Shown piece after piece: positions 53,407 to 62,259 of a stretch of 64,000 nucleotides of DNA (the first letter of the stretch is position 1; the number at the start of each line of letters is the position of its first letter). Below the pieces are notes generated by a model that saw nothing but the letters and a program-made list of their open reading frames with translations, was not told where the DNA came from and did not search any database. Source of the DNA: Prevotella sp. GTDB lineage: Bacteria > Bacteroidota > Bacteroidia > Bacteroidales > Dysgonomonadaceae. Made by a program: the position numbers and the translations under genes. The stretch spans positions 47,776 through 111,775 of the forward strand of contig JAITVV010000071.1 of assembly GCA_031285625.1 (NCBI GenBank), given 5' to 3'.

Positions 53407-54948
53407 ATGAAAGCAAAACTCATATTTTCATTACCAATAGTTGCTTTATTGTTACTTCTAGGAGGATGTAGTGACAAGGATGACGATACACCAAAGAACA
53501 CCCAGTCTGATACCGAATATATAAATACATGGATGTATAATAAGATGAAATCACTCTATCTATGGAATGATAAGCTTCCGGCTTCACCTGATTATACAAA
53601 GAGTCCTAAGGATTTTTATCAAAGTATCCTCTATAATTATGGCATGACCACAGGAGATCGCTTTTCTACCATAGAAGAAGATGAGACCAAAAGTACAAAA
53701 ACACTATTTGGTGGAGGTAATCTGGGTTTCGACTATTTGCCATATTCTTATTTTCCTGATGTTAATACCACTTCTTCTTTGATAGGTCTCCTTGTTATAT
53801 CTGTAGATAAAGGGACTGATGCAGAAGCAAAAGGGCTGAAACGGGGTCAAATAATATATGGCGTAAATGGAGCTAATGTAACATACGAGAATTATCTTAC
53901 TATACTTGATAAAAGCTCTTTAACTTTATCTGTTTATAATAAATCGGGAGAAAAAGAAACATTACCGGTTATTCAGGCTTCTGCCGTTGAAAGCTCTCCT
54001 ATATTTATGAGTAAGGTTATCAGTACATCTGGAAAGAAAATCGGGTATCTCATGTATAATGCTTTCGATAGAAATGCCAATGATGAGGAAAACAACTATG
54101 AATACGATATAAAATTAATAGAGAGTATAGCAGATTTGAAAGCACAGGGAGTAACGGAATTTGTACTTGACCTGCGCTACAATCTGGGTGGATACCTTAC
54201 ATCTGCAATGGATTTAGCCAGTGCCCTTGTACCTAATAGAAATATTAAAAATATCTTTGCCATCGAAGAATATAATGATCATTTTCAAGACTCGATAGTA
54301 ACAAGGTATGGCGCAGATGCCTTAAACGAATATTTTCTGGATAAAGTCTATGGAACAAGTGTTGAAATACCTAAATTGAATTTATCACGCCTATATGTAA
54401 TTACAGGTAATTATACGGCTTCAGCCAGTGAATTGGTAATAAACGGACTAAAACCATATATGACAATTTATCAGATAGGGGAAACAACAGTTGGAAAAGA
54501 TAAAGCATCGATGCCTGTACAAGAAAAAAACAACAGCCGTATCCCATGGATATTACATCCGATCATATCCAGGCTAACGAATGCAGACGGTGGGGGCAAT
54601 TATATCAATGGTATAGAGCCCGATTCGGAAATATTTGAGATGTTTGAAGGTTATGAAATGGTAAGTGCAGTTTATCGTGATGATGATGGCAAAGAAATTC
54701 GTCAGTATCTTCCTGTATTAAGTCCATGGAAAGGCGGATTAGGTGAGTTGGGTGATCCATCCGAACCTTTGCTTGCAGAGGCCATCGCCCACATTACGGG
54801 TGTCCCACGTACTAAGAGCGTGAAGTCCATAACACCTCTCGATAATAAAGTAAGACAAGTTCCATATATAAAACAAAATAGAGATCGCTACAGGATGATT
54901 ATCGATCAGAATAAATTTGATAATCTGACTAACGCTAAACAGAAGTAA
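53407..54948 (+). CDS. S41-family C-terminal processing protease-like lipoprotein
   Basis: 513 residues from ATG 53407, which gives a clean lipoprotein signal (LLLLGGC); the frame is open from TTG 53347. An N-terminal helical domain (YINTWMYNKMKSLYLWND) is followed by a PDZ-like part (GLKRGQIIYGVNG) and the S41 core. YTASASE holds the probable nucleophile Ser339, and the lysine in TTVGK (Lys364) is the expected 25 residues later. FVLDLRYNLGGYL is typical. It cleaves exported proteins or peptides at the outer envelope. thrA starts 5 bases after its stop, an odd but tight pairing. Confidence 0.88.
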   Translation: MKAKLIFSLPIVALLLLLGGCSDKDDDTPKNTQSDTEYINTWMYNKMKSLYLWNDKLPASPDYTKSPKDFYQSILYNYGMTTGDRFSTIEEDETKSTKTLFGGGNLGFDYLPYSYFPDVNTTSSLIGLLVISVDKGTDAEAKGLKRGQIIYGVNGANVTYENYLTILDKSSLTLSVYNKSGEKETLPVIQASAVESSPIFMSKVISTSGKKIGYLMYNAFDRNANDEENNYEYDIKLIESIADLKAQGVTEFVLDLRYNLGGYLTSAMDLASALVPNRNIKNIFAIEEYNDHFQDSIVTRYGADALNEYFLDKVYGTSVEIPKLNLSRLYVITGNYTASASELVINGLKPYMTIYQIGETTVGKDKASMPVQEKNNSRIPWILHPIISRLTNADGGGNYINGIEPDSEIFEMFEGYEMVSAVYRDDDGKEIRQYLPVLSPWKGGLGELGDPSEPLLAEAIAHITGVPRTKSVKSITPLDNKVRQVPYIKQNRDRYRMIIDQNKFDNLTNAKQK

Positions 54949-54953
54949 TATCA

Positions 54954-57395
54954 ATGAAAGTAATGAAATTTGGCGGAACCTCCGTAGGCTCTGCTTCCAA
55001 CATAGCAAATGTAAAGAAAATAATAAGTGCGGTAGAAGAGCCGATAGTGGTAGTTGTTTCAGCTTTCAAAGGTATAACGGACAAACTCTTATTGACATCT
55101 AATCTGGCAGCAAACGGAGACTACTCCTATGAGCGCGAATTCAGAGAGATCGTGGAGCAGCATGTGACAGTTGTCAGCAAGCTTGACATCCCGGGAGAAC
55201 AACGATCCAAACTGGAAATAGAAGTAAATAAATTACTGGAAGAACTTAGTAATATCTTCAAAGGAGTATTCCTTATCAATGACCTGTCGCCCAAAACATC
55301 CGACAAAATAGTGAGTTATGGAGAACGGCTATCTACACTGATAATAAGCTATTCATTTTCCGATTACCAGTTGCTGGATGTTACCCAATTAATAAAAACT
55401 GACTCATTCTTCGGAAAGCACACCCCGGATATAGATCTCTCAAATAAGCTGATCAGGAGTGCACTTGATAATTCTTCGCAGAAGATATTGGTTGCAGGCT
55501 TTATTTCGTCATGCAAAACAACTGGGGAAATTACAAACCTGGGACGTGGTGGCTCTGATTACACAGCTGCTATTTTTGCCTCAGCCCTCGATGCTAATAT
55601 ATTAGAGATATGGTCTGATGTGGATGGTTTTATGTCTGCCGACCCTAAAGTTATTAATGGGGCACATGTCATTGAGAACCTCACATTTACCGAGGCCACC
55701 GAACTTTGCAATTTTGGTGCAAAGATTATCTATCCCCCTACAATATTCCCTGTTTATCACAAGAATATTCCTATCCGGATCAAAAATACATTCAAGCCTG
55801 ATGCTCCGGGTACTTATATCTCCCATGACGGAGATACTCGCAAGAGCAAGGCTATGATCAAAGGGATATCTTCAATATCAGACTCTTGCCTTATTACTGT
55901 ACAGGGACTTGGTATGGTAGGTATTATCGGTGTCAATTTCAGGATATTCAGAGCATTGGCAAAGAATGGCATCAGTGTATTCCTTGTATCGCAGGCATCA
56001 TCCGAAAACAGTACATCTATTGGGGTACGTTCTGTAGACTCAGAATTGGCAGTACATGTCCTCGAAGAAGAATTTGCTAAAGAAATATCACTGGGTAGTA
56101 TAAACCGCGTTTTGCTGGAAACCGATCTGGCTACTGTAGCTATTGTCGGTGAAAACATGAAATACACTCCCGGCATAGCAGGAAAACTTTTCGAAACACT
56201 TGGGAAAAGTGGTATTAGTGTTATTGCTTGTGCGCAGGGAGCATCTGAGGTAAATATATCTTTTGTCATAAAGAATAAATATTTACGCAAAGCACTAAAC
56301 TCTATCCATGATTCGTTCTTCCTCTCCGAATTCAAAGCATTGAACCTTTTCATCGTTGGAATCGGAACTGTTGGTGGTAATCTTATAGAACAGATCAGGC
56401 AACAGCAGCCAAAACTGATGGAACAATATGCCCTAAAGTTAAATGTTGTAGGTATTGCCAGAGGCCGTAAAGCATTATTCTGCCGTGAAGGAATAAATCT
56501 GGATAATTATAAAGCAGAATTGGAAGAGAGAGGAATAGCCAGTTCACCCGAAATACTCAGGAATGGTATACTGGATATGAATATATTCAATGCCGTATTT
56601 GTCGATTGCACAGCCAGTGACTCCGTTGCAGAAATATATGGAGACCTGATGTCACACAATATCTCTGTAGTAACAGCTAATAAGGTTGCTGCATCTTCAA
56701 GTTATGATAATTATATAAAACTTAAAAATACAGCGCGTGAGCGTAATATAAAATTTCTGTTCGAAACCAATGTCGGCGCAGGGCTTCCGATTATCAATAC
56801 AATGAACTCTCTTGTTAATTCAGGCGATAAAATCATTAAAATTGAAGCTGTATTATCAGGTACCCTCAACTTTATTTTCAATACGATCAGTGCAGAAACG
56901 CCTTTTAGCAAAGCTATCTACATGGCTAAGGAAAGCGGATTTTCCGAGCCTGACCCGCGCATAGACCTAAGCGGAATGGATGTAATTCGTAAGCTGGTTA
57001 TTCTTACCCGCGAAGCAGGCTACCGGGTTGAACAGTCGGATGTAAAGAAAAACTTATTTGTCCCTCAGGAATACTTTGACGGAACAATTGAAGAATTCTG
57101 GGCAAATATCAGGGAACAGGATACAGAGTTTGAAGAAAGACGGAAGAAATTGGAAAACGAACATAAACGTTTACGTTTTGTTGCCAAATATGAAAATGGA
57201 CAATGCGGGGTGGGTTTACAGGAAGTGGGACAGAATCATCCGTTCTATGACCTTGAAGGTAGCAATAATATCATCCAGATAACAACTGAGAGATACAATG
57301 AATATCCTATGATAATAAAAGGGTATGGTGCTGGAGCCAGTGTAACAGCAGCAGGTGTATTCTCCGATATTATCAGTATTGCCAATGTGAGATAA
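54954..57395 (+). CDS. thrA: Bifunctional aspartate kinase / homoserine dehydrogenase
   Basis: 813 residues. The kinase half (1 to about 285) starts MKVMKFGGTSVGSASNI and has LGRGGSDYTAAIFA. Two ACT-type regulatory domains follow (about 300-450, with TVQGLGMVGIIGV and GENMKYTPGIAGKLF). The homoserine dehydrogenase half begins at FIVGIGTVGGNLIEQI and has NKVAASS, ETNVGAGLPIINTM and GFSEPDPRIDLSGMDVIRK. It catalyses the first and third steps from aspartate to threonine and methionine precursors and is probably feedback-inhibited by threonine. It is tightly linked to the S41 gene. Confidence 0.95.
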   Translation: MKVMKFGGTSVGSASNIANVKKIISAVEEPIVVVVSAFKGITDKLLLTSNLAANGDYSYEREFREIVEQHVTVVSKLDIPGEQRSKLEIEVNKLLEELSNIFKGVFLINDLSPKTSDKIVSYGERLSTLIISYSFSDYQLLDVTQLIKTDSFFGKHTPDIDLSNKLIRSALDNSSQKILVAGFISSCKTTGEITNLGRGGSDYTAAIFASALDANILEIWSDVDGFMSADPKVINGAHVIENLTFTEATELCNFGAKIIYPPTIFPVYHKNIPIRIKNTFKPDAPGTYISHDGDTRKSKAMIKGISSISDSCLITVQGLGMVGIIGVNFRIFRALAKNGISVFLVSQASSENSTSIGVRSVDSELAVHVLEEEFAKEISLGSINRVLLETDLATVAIVGENMKYTPGIAGKLFETLGKSGISVIACAQGASEVNISFVIKNKYLRKALNSIHDSFFLSEFKALNLFIVGIGTVGGNLIEQIRQQQPKLMEQYALKLNVVGIARGRKALFCREGINLDNYKAELEERGIASSPEILRNGILDMNIFNAVFVDCTASDSVAEIYGDLMSHNISVVTANKVAASSSYDNYIKLKNTARERNIKFLFETNVGAGLPIINTMNSLVNSGDKIIKIEAVLSGTLNFIFNTISAETPFSKAIYMAKESGFSEPDPRIDLSGMDVIRKLVILTREAGYRVEQSDVKKNLFVPQEYFDGTIEEFWANIREQDTEFEERRKKLENEHKRLRFVAKYENGQCGVGLQEVGQNHPFYDLEGSNNIIQITTERYNEYPMIIKGYGAGASVTAAGVFSDIISIANVR

Positions 57396-57510
57396 TTGTC
57401 AAATTACTTAGTCGTATTGATTTTTTGTAATAAGAAATATGTTGGAAGATGAGTTTCTCAGATAATCACATCTGAATCTTTTGTGGTTGGAGAATTATTT
57501 CAGCTTATAG

Positions 57511-58235
57511 TTAAAAAACGGAACCTGCAATTAGTATAAGTCCGATTATAATTAATCCTACATATACATATTTATAGAAGGAGTCTCCTTTTAATTTCTT
57601 ATTCAGATACCGTCCCAGAAAAATAGCAGGGAATATTACTATTAGTGAATAAGTAAAATTATTAATTACCTGGTCTGTAACCATCCTTTATAAATATACC
57701 CAAATAGACCTAATAAATTTGCAACTAAGAAATAGGCCTGCAAGGTAGCTCTGAAATATTGCGCATCCCACTTTCTCATATTACCATATACTACAAGAGG
57801 TGGACCGTTTACGCCATAGGCACCGCCAAAAACTCCTGATAAAAAACCACAAATGAAAAGCCATAATTTATTATCTTCTTTAAGTACAAATATATTTTTG
57901 GCAAATAATGAATATACAGAGTATAATACTATCAAAATACCAAGTCCTACTTTTACATATAATTCATTACCATAAAAAAGGATCAACAGTCCAAACGGAA
58001 TACCTAATGCTGCAAATAATATAAGCCACATTGCGCTTGAAAAATGAATTTGCTTGTAATCCTGAATAACCACAGTTAAAGCAACAGTTATTGACATAAG
58101 CACCGTCAAGGGTACGGCAACTTCTATCGGGAGGAAAAAGCTAAGGAGCGGAACTGCTATTAATGCTTCTCCAAAACCAAATGTAGAACGGAACGTAGTA
58201 GCTATAAAGGCAATAAGTAGTATATAAATAATCAT
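57511..58235 (-). pseudogene. TauE/SafE sulfite exporter family gene with frameshift
   Basis: The upper part runs from ATG 58235 (IIYILLIAFIATTFRSTFGFG) in frame to a premature stop at 57666, after YIYKGWLQTR. One frame over, the expected last two membrane helices continue: VTDQVINNFTYS, LIVIFPAIFLGRYLNKK and YVGLIIIGLILIAG, to a stop at 57511-57513. Joining them would give about 241 residues, normal for the family. The shift lies near 57681-57686 and looks like loss of one base. It may be a true pseudogene or a sequencing error. The family carries small anions across the inner membrane. An in-frame upstream ATG at 58295 is less likely as the start. Confidence 0.75.
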
Positions 58236-58405
58236 TGTTCGGATTTCGACCTGGTGTTTCTCTGCTAATATACAAAAAATAAGAGGAAAGTACATTTTAC
58301 AAGCGTGATAATTTGTATCTCATTTTAAGCTAAATGTATACAAAAGTTGTTTTTAAAATAAATTATAGCGAATTTTGTATTTCAAAATGAATTAATAACA
58401 TTAAT

Positions 58406-59617
58406 ATGAAAACAATTATAATTCTTGCAGACGGTGCTGCTGATGAACCTATCGCCGCCTTAGGAGGTAAAACTCCATTACAAGCTGCAAAAAAGCCATA
58501 TATTGATATGTTGGCTGCAAAAGGAAAAAGTGGAGAATTGGACACCATCCCTGTAGGATTCAAGCCCGGAAGTGAAATTGCTAATCTTTCAGTATTAGGA
58601 TATGATGTACCAAAGGTGTTTGAGGGCAGAGGTTCGCTCGAAGCTGCAAGTATGGGAGTGGAAATATTGCCTGACGAAATGGCTATGCGTTGTAATCTGA
58701 TATGTGTAGAAGATGGAAAAATAAAGAATCATTCGGCGGGACATATCTCCAGTGACGAAGCTAAAGAATTAATTCTGTTCTTAGCTAAAGAATTAAACGA
58801 TGGAAAGGTTAGTTTTTATCCCGGCGTTTCATACCGCCATTTATTGAAACTAAAGAATGGGAATAAGAACCTTGACTGCACTGCACCCCATGATGTAATG
58901 GGAACACCATTCAAAGATGTGCTGATAAAGGCAGAAACACCCGAAGCTCAGGAAACAGCAGATTACTTAAATCAGCTGATAATCAAGTCGCAGGAATTAC
59001 TAAAAGATCATCCGGTAAATAAAAAGCGAATTGCAGAAGGAAAAGATCCGGCCAATAGTATCTGGCCATGGTCTCCCGGGTATCGTCCTCAGATGGAAAC
59101 CTTGCAGAAATTATTTGGGATAAAAAGCGGATCTGTTATTTCTGCTGTCGATTTAATAATGGGTATAGGTGTATACGCAGGACTTAAATTAATCCATGTA
59201 GAAGGAGCAACAGGATTGTATGATACAAATTACGAAGGAAAGGCAGAGGCAGCCATAGAGGCGCTTAAAAATGACGATTTCGTATATCTGCATATCGAAG
59301 CCAGTGACGAAGCCGGACATGAAGGAGATTACGAATTGAAAACGAAAACAATTGAATACCTTGACAACCGTGTGGTAAAAACAGTATATGAGGCAACTAA
59401 AGATTGGGACGAACCTGTTACAATCGCTATTTTACCCGATCATCCTACTCCGTGTGCTATTAAGACCCATACAAACAAGCCTGTACCGTTTCTGATTTAT
59501 CGTTCGAATGGCACTGCTGATACTGTTCAGGTATACGATGAGTTTGAATCTCCGAAAGGAGCCTATGGACTGATAAAGGGAAAAGAGTTTATGGAAACAT
59601 TATTTAGTGATAAGTAA
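58406..59617 (+). CDS. aPGAM-family (cofactor-independent phosphoglycerate mutase-like) protein, possible homoserine kinase
   Basis: 403 residues of the alkaline phosphatase superfamily. TIIILADGAADEPIA supplies the first metal site, SEIANLSVLGYDVPKVFEGRG the substrate region, and LHIEASDEAGHEGD and ILPDHPTPCAIKTH the later metal ligands. Archaeal-type relatives are phosphoglycerate mutases. In Bacteroidales and some other bacteria this branch usually sits with thrA and thrC and has been proposed to act as a homoserine kinase in place of ThrB. Here thrA is 1 kb upstream with only a broken gene between, and no classical thrB is seen. General annotation would be phosphoglycerate mutase. Confidence 0.85.
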   Translation: MKTIIILADGAADEPIAALGGKTPLQAAKKPYIDMLAAKGKSGELDTIPVGFKPGSEIANLSVLGYDVPKVFEGRGSLEAASMGVEILPDEMAMRCNLICVEDGKIKNHSAGHISSDEAKELILFLAKELNDGKVSFYPGVSYRHLLKLKNGNKNLDCTAPHDVMGTPFKDVLIKAETPEAQETADYLNQLIIKSQELLKDHPVNKKRIAEGKDPANSIWPWSPGYRPQMETLQKLFGIKSGSVISAVDLIMGIGVYAGLKLIHVEGATGLYDTNYEGKAEAAIEALKNDDFVYLHIEASDEAGHEGDYELKTKTIEYLDNRVVKTVYEATKDWDEPVTIAILPDHPTPCAIKTHTNKPVPFLIYRSNGTADTVQVYDEFESPKGAYGLIKGKEFMETLFSDK

Positions 59618-59622
59618 AAATA

Positions 59623-59652
59623 AAAAGGGAAGATTTTAAAATCTTCCCTTTT
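59623..59652. terminator. Bidirectional terminator
   Basis: A perfect 30-base palindrome of 15-base halves beginning A4G3 and ending C3T4 lies between the convergent aPGAM and FKBP genes, 5 bases after one stop and 12 before the other. It can serve both. Confidence 0.9.
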
Positions 59653-59664
59653 ATATATCGTTCT

Positions 59665-60252
59665 CTATTTCTTTATCCATTCCTTTTTCTTCTCATCATA
59701 AATATTCATGAGCTTGATCTTGAACCAAAGTGTTGTATATCCCGGAATGGTCTGTACACCACTGCTATTGTATGAGCCTACAGTTCCATAACCAAGGAGA
59801 TAAGGAATACAGACTTCAGTCTGTTCATCAATCTTCATATTTTGCAGCATAGTAGCAAAACCGTCAATCAATCCGTTATTGATATATCCTTTGTAAGGGA
59901 TTCCATTTTTATCGCCTTCGGTAGAGTCAAAGACGTACTTTGTACCATCCAAACGATAAAGCCATCCTTCATACCTCATTGATATACTGTCAGTAAAAAT
60001 AGGATATCTATCTATCGATGGTTTATCCCCAGGAACAAAGTCGGTAATAGATTTCCAATATACGTTTCCGTTCCCGCTAATAGAAGAACGAGGCGAATAT
60101 TCACTATTAGCAGAAACTTCCCTCACCTGTTTATCATTGTATGTCTTCCACTCTTCACTTACTGTGTTATTATTGTCATCATCATCAACACAAGAGCTGA
60201 AAGATACAATTGAACAAATTAAAACGATTAAAGCAAATAATTTTTTATTCAT
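59665..60252 (-). CDS. FKBP-type peptidyl-prolyl isomerase lipoprotein
   Basis: 195 residues, lipobox SFSSC (Cys21) followed by DDDDNN. The C-terminal half has an FKBP layout: YEGWLYRLDGTKYVFDST, GFATMLQNMKIDEQTEVCIPYLLGYG and a final PGYTTLWFKIKLM strand. Several aromatic active-site residues of FKBPs are kept in general position, but the match is divergent, so isomerase activity is likely but not certain. It follows glyS by 26 bases in the same unit, probably on the outer or inner membrane face. Confidence 0.82.
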   Translation of the reverse strand: MNKKLFALIVLICSIVSFSSCVDDDDNNNTVSEEWKTYNDKQVREVSANSEYSPRSSISGNGNVYWKSITDFVPGDKPSIDRYPIFTDSISMRYEGWLYRLDGTKYVFDSTEGDKNGIPYKGYINNGLIDGFATMLQNMKIDEQTEVCIPYLLGYGTVGSYNSSGVQTIPGYTTLWFKIKLMNIYDEKKKEWIKK

Positions 60253-60278
60253 ATTCTTAATTATGGTTACAAAAGGAG

Positions 60279-61817
60279 TTATCCTATTGTTTTCAATAAA
60301 TTTTTCATGCTCACCTTATCAGAAATAATATCCGATAATTTATCTATTGCTACACGTTCCTGTTCCATTGTATCACGGTAGCGGATTGTAACAGTATTGT
60401 CTTCTAACGACTGGTGGTCAACAGTCACGCAATAAGGAGTACCTATAGCGTCCTGGCGGCGGTAACGTTTACCTATACTATCTTTTTCGTCATACTGACA
60501 TTTAAAGTCAAACTTTAAAGCATCAATAATTTCGCGGGCCTTTTCTGGTAATCCATCTTTTTTCACTAATGGAAGAACTCCAAGCTTAATTGGAGCTAAA
60601 GCTGCCGGTAATCTCAGTACAACACGGGTTTCGCCATCTTCCAGTACTTCTTCTGCATATGATGCAGAAACAATAGACAAGAACATACGGTCAACCCCGA
60701 TGGATGTTTCAATAACGTACGGAGTATATGATTTATTGAGTTCCGGATCAAAATATTGTAATTTTTTACCGGAATATTTTTCATGACTACTTAAGTCAAA
60801 ATCAGTACGGGAGTGAATTCCCTCCACTTCTTTAAACCCAAATGGCATTTCAAATTCTACATCTGTAGCTGCATTCGCATAGTGGGCCAATTTATCATGG
60901 TCATGGAAACGATATTTATGGTCGCCAAAACCAAGTGCCTTATGCCACTTCATACGTACTTCTTTCCATTTGGCAAACCATTCCAGCTCTTCACCGGGAC
61001 GAACAAAAAATTGCATCTCCATTTGTTCAAATTCACGCATACGGAAGATAAACTGACGGGCAACAATCTCGTTACGGAAAGCTTTACCAATCTGGGCAAT
61101 ACCAAAAGGTATTTTCATACGTCCTGTCTTTTGTACATTCAGAAAGTTTACAAAGATACCCTGTGCGGTTTCCGGACGAAGATACACTTTCATTGCACCG
61201 TCGGCTGTCGAACCCATCTCTGTTGAGAACATCAGGTTAAACTGGCGTACTTCTGTCCAGTTACGAGTTCCGCTGATAGGGTCAACAATCTCACAATCGA
61301 CTATAATCTGACGAAGCTCTTCCAGATTAGAATCATTTAAGGCTTTCGCAAATCGTGCATGTACTTCATCACGCTTAGCCTGATTCTCCAACACACGTGG
61401 ATTGGTCTGGCGATACATTGCCTCATCAAAGCTTTCACCAAATCTTTTGGCAGCCTTTTCTACTTCTTTATTTATTTTATCGTCAATCTTTGCCAGATAA
61501 TCTTCGATAAGGACATCGGCACGATAACGTTTTTTACTGTCTTTGTTATCAATCAAAGGATCATTAAAAGCATCAACATGTCCTGAGGCTTTCCAGATAG
61601 TAGGGTGCATAAAAATGGCAGAGTCAATTCCTACAACATTTTCGTTCAATAAAACCATACTGTCCCACCAGTATTTTTTAATATTGTTTTTCAATTCCAC
61701 TCCCATCTGACCATAATCATAGACAGCACTTAACCCGTCATAAATTTCACTGGACTGGAAAACAAAACCATACTCTTTACAATGCGAAACTATCTTTTTA
61801 AAAACATCTTCTGACAT
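60279..61817 (-). CDS. glyS: Glycyl-tRNA synthetase (class II, single chain)
   Basis: 512 residues of the alpha-2 dimer type. Motifs include FQSSEIYDGLSAVYDYG at the start, KVYLRPETAQGIFVNF (motif 2 region), FRNEIVARQFIFRMREFEQME and a final anticodon-binding domain with PLVKKDGLPEKAREI. It charges tRNA-Gly. In other genomes this type is sometimes named glyQS or glyS. The FKBP lipoprotein gene follows in the same transcript. Length and motifs are complete. Confidence 0.95.
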   Translation of the reverse strand: MSEDVFKKIVSHCKEYGFVFQSSEIYDGLSAVYDYGQMGVELKNNIKKYWWDSMVLLNENVVGIDSAIFMHPTIWKASGHVDAFNDPLIDNKDSKKRYRADVLIEDYLAKIDDKINKEVEKAAKRFGESFDEAMYRQTNPRVLENQAKRDEVHARFAKALNDSNLEELRQIIVDCEIVDPISGTRNWTEVRQFNLMFSTEMGSTADGAMKVYLRPETAQGIFVNFLNVQKTGRMKIPFGIAQIGKAFRNEIVARQFIFRMREFEQMEMQFFVRPGEELEWFAKWKEVRMKWHKALGFGDHKYRFHDHDKLAHYANAATDVEFEMPFGFKEVEGIHSRTDFDLSSHEKYSGKKLQYFDPELNKSYTPYVIETSIGVDRMFLSIVSASYAEEVLEDGETRVVLRLPAALAPIKLGVLPLVKKDGLPEKAREIIDALKFDFKCQYDEKDSIGKRYRRQDAIGTPYCVTVDHQSLEDNTVTIRYRDTMEQERVAIDKLSDIISDKVSMKNLLKTIG

Positions 61818-62040
61818 ATACCTTTAACTATTATTTTACGTTTCTTTTATACCTGATTAAATAATAAACAGGTCTGCGATCTTAAGTTGCACAAAGTAAA
61901 CATTTTTTTTTGATATAGAAGTAAATGATTGCTCTGCATATTTAAGATATTACCAGTCCTGCACTCACTATTTTATGTATATTTAGATTTGTTTCGAGGA
62001 GTTAACATCTTGTACCCAAGAGAATAATATCTATAAAGCC

Positions 62041-62208
62041 TTAATTATAACTTTTGAGATCGATCTCCATAAAGTCAGATACCTCTGTTTCCCATCGTTC
62101 TTTCACGAACTTTACATGGCTGAGATTATCATTATACGCTTTAATATACTATAGAGTCGCAAACTCCATATAGAAACAAAAGTTGAAATACCGGACTGGG
62201 TTTAAACT
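62041..62208 (-). pseudogene. Decayed remnant of a Dabb (stress-responsive A/B barrel) family gene
   Basis: The minus-strand frame ending at TAA 62041-62043 reads AYNDNLSHVKFVKERW, then ETEVSDFMEIDL. The pattern H-x3-FV-x2-RW-x3-V-x-DF-x-E-x-D is typical of the C-terminal half of Dabb proteins. Upstream in the same frame is a TAG stop (62149-62151) and before it YMEFATL, which fits the preceding strand. The N-terminal half is missing; the terminator of the GH125 gene starts there. So this is the end of a lost gene. Confidence 0.5.
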
Positions 62209-62210
62209 AA

Positions 62211-62241
62211 AAAACGGGAATATCTGGTATATTCCCGTTTT
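62211..62241 (-). terminator. GH125 gene terminator
   Basis: A 13-bp perfect stem (62211-62223 with 62229-62241) with a 5-base loop, A4/T4 at the ends, 19 bases beyond the GH125 stop codon on the minus strand. Confidence 0.85.
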
Positions 62242-62259
62242 CTATACTTATAATTGGTT

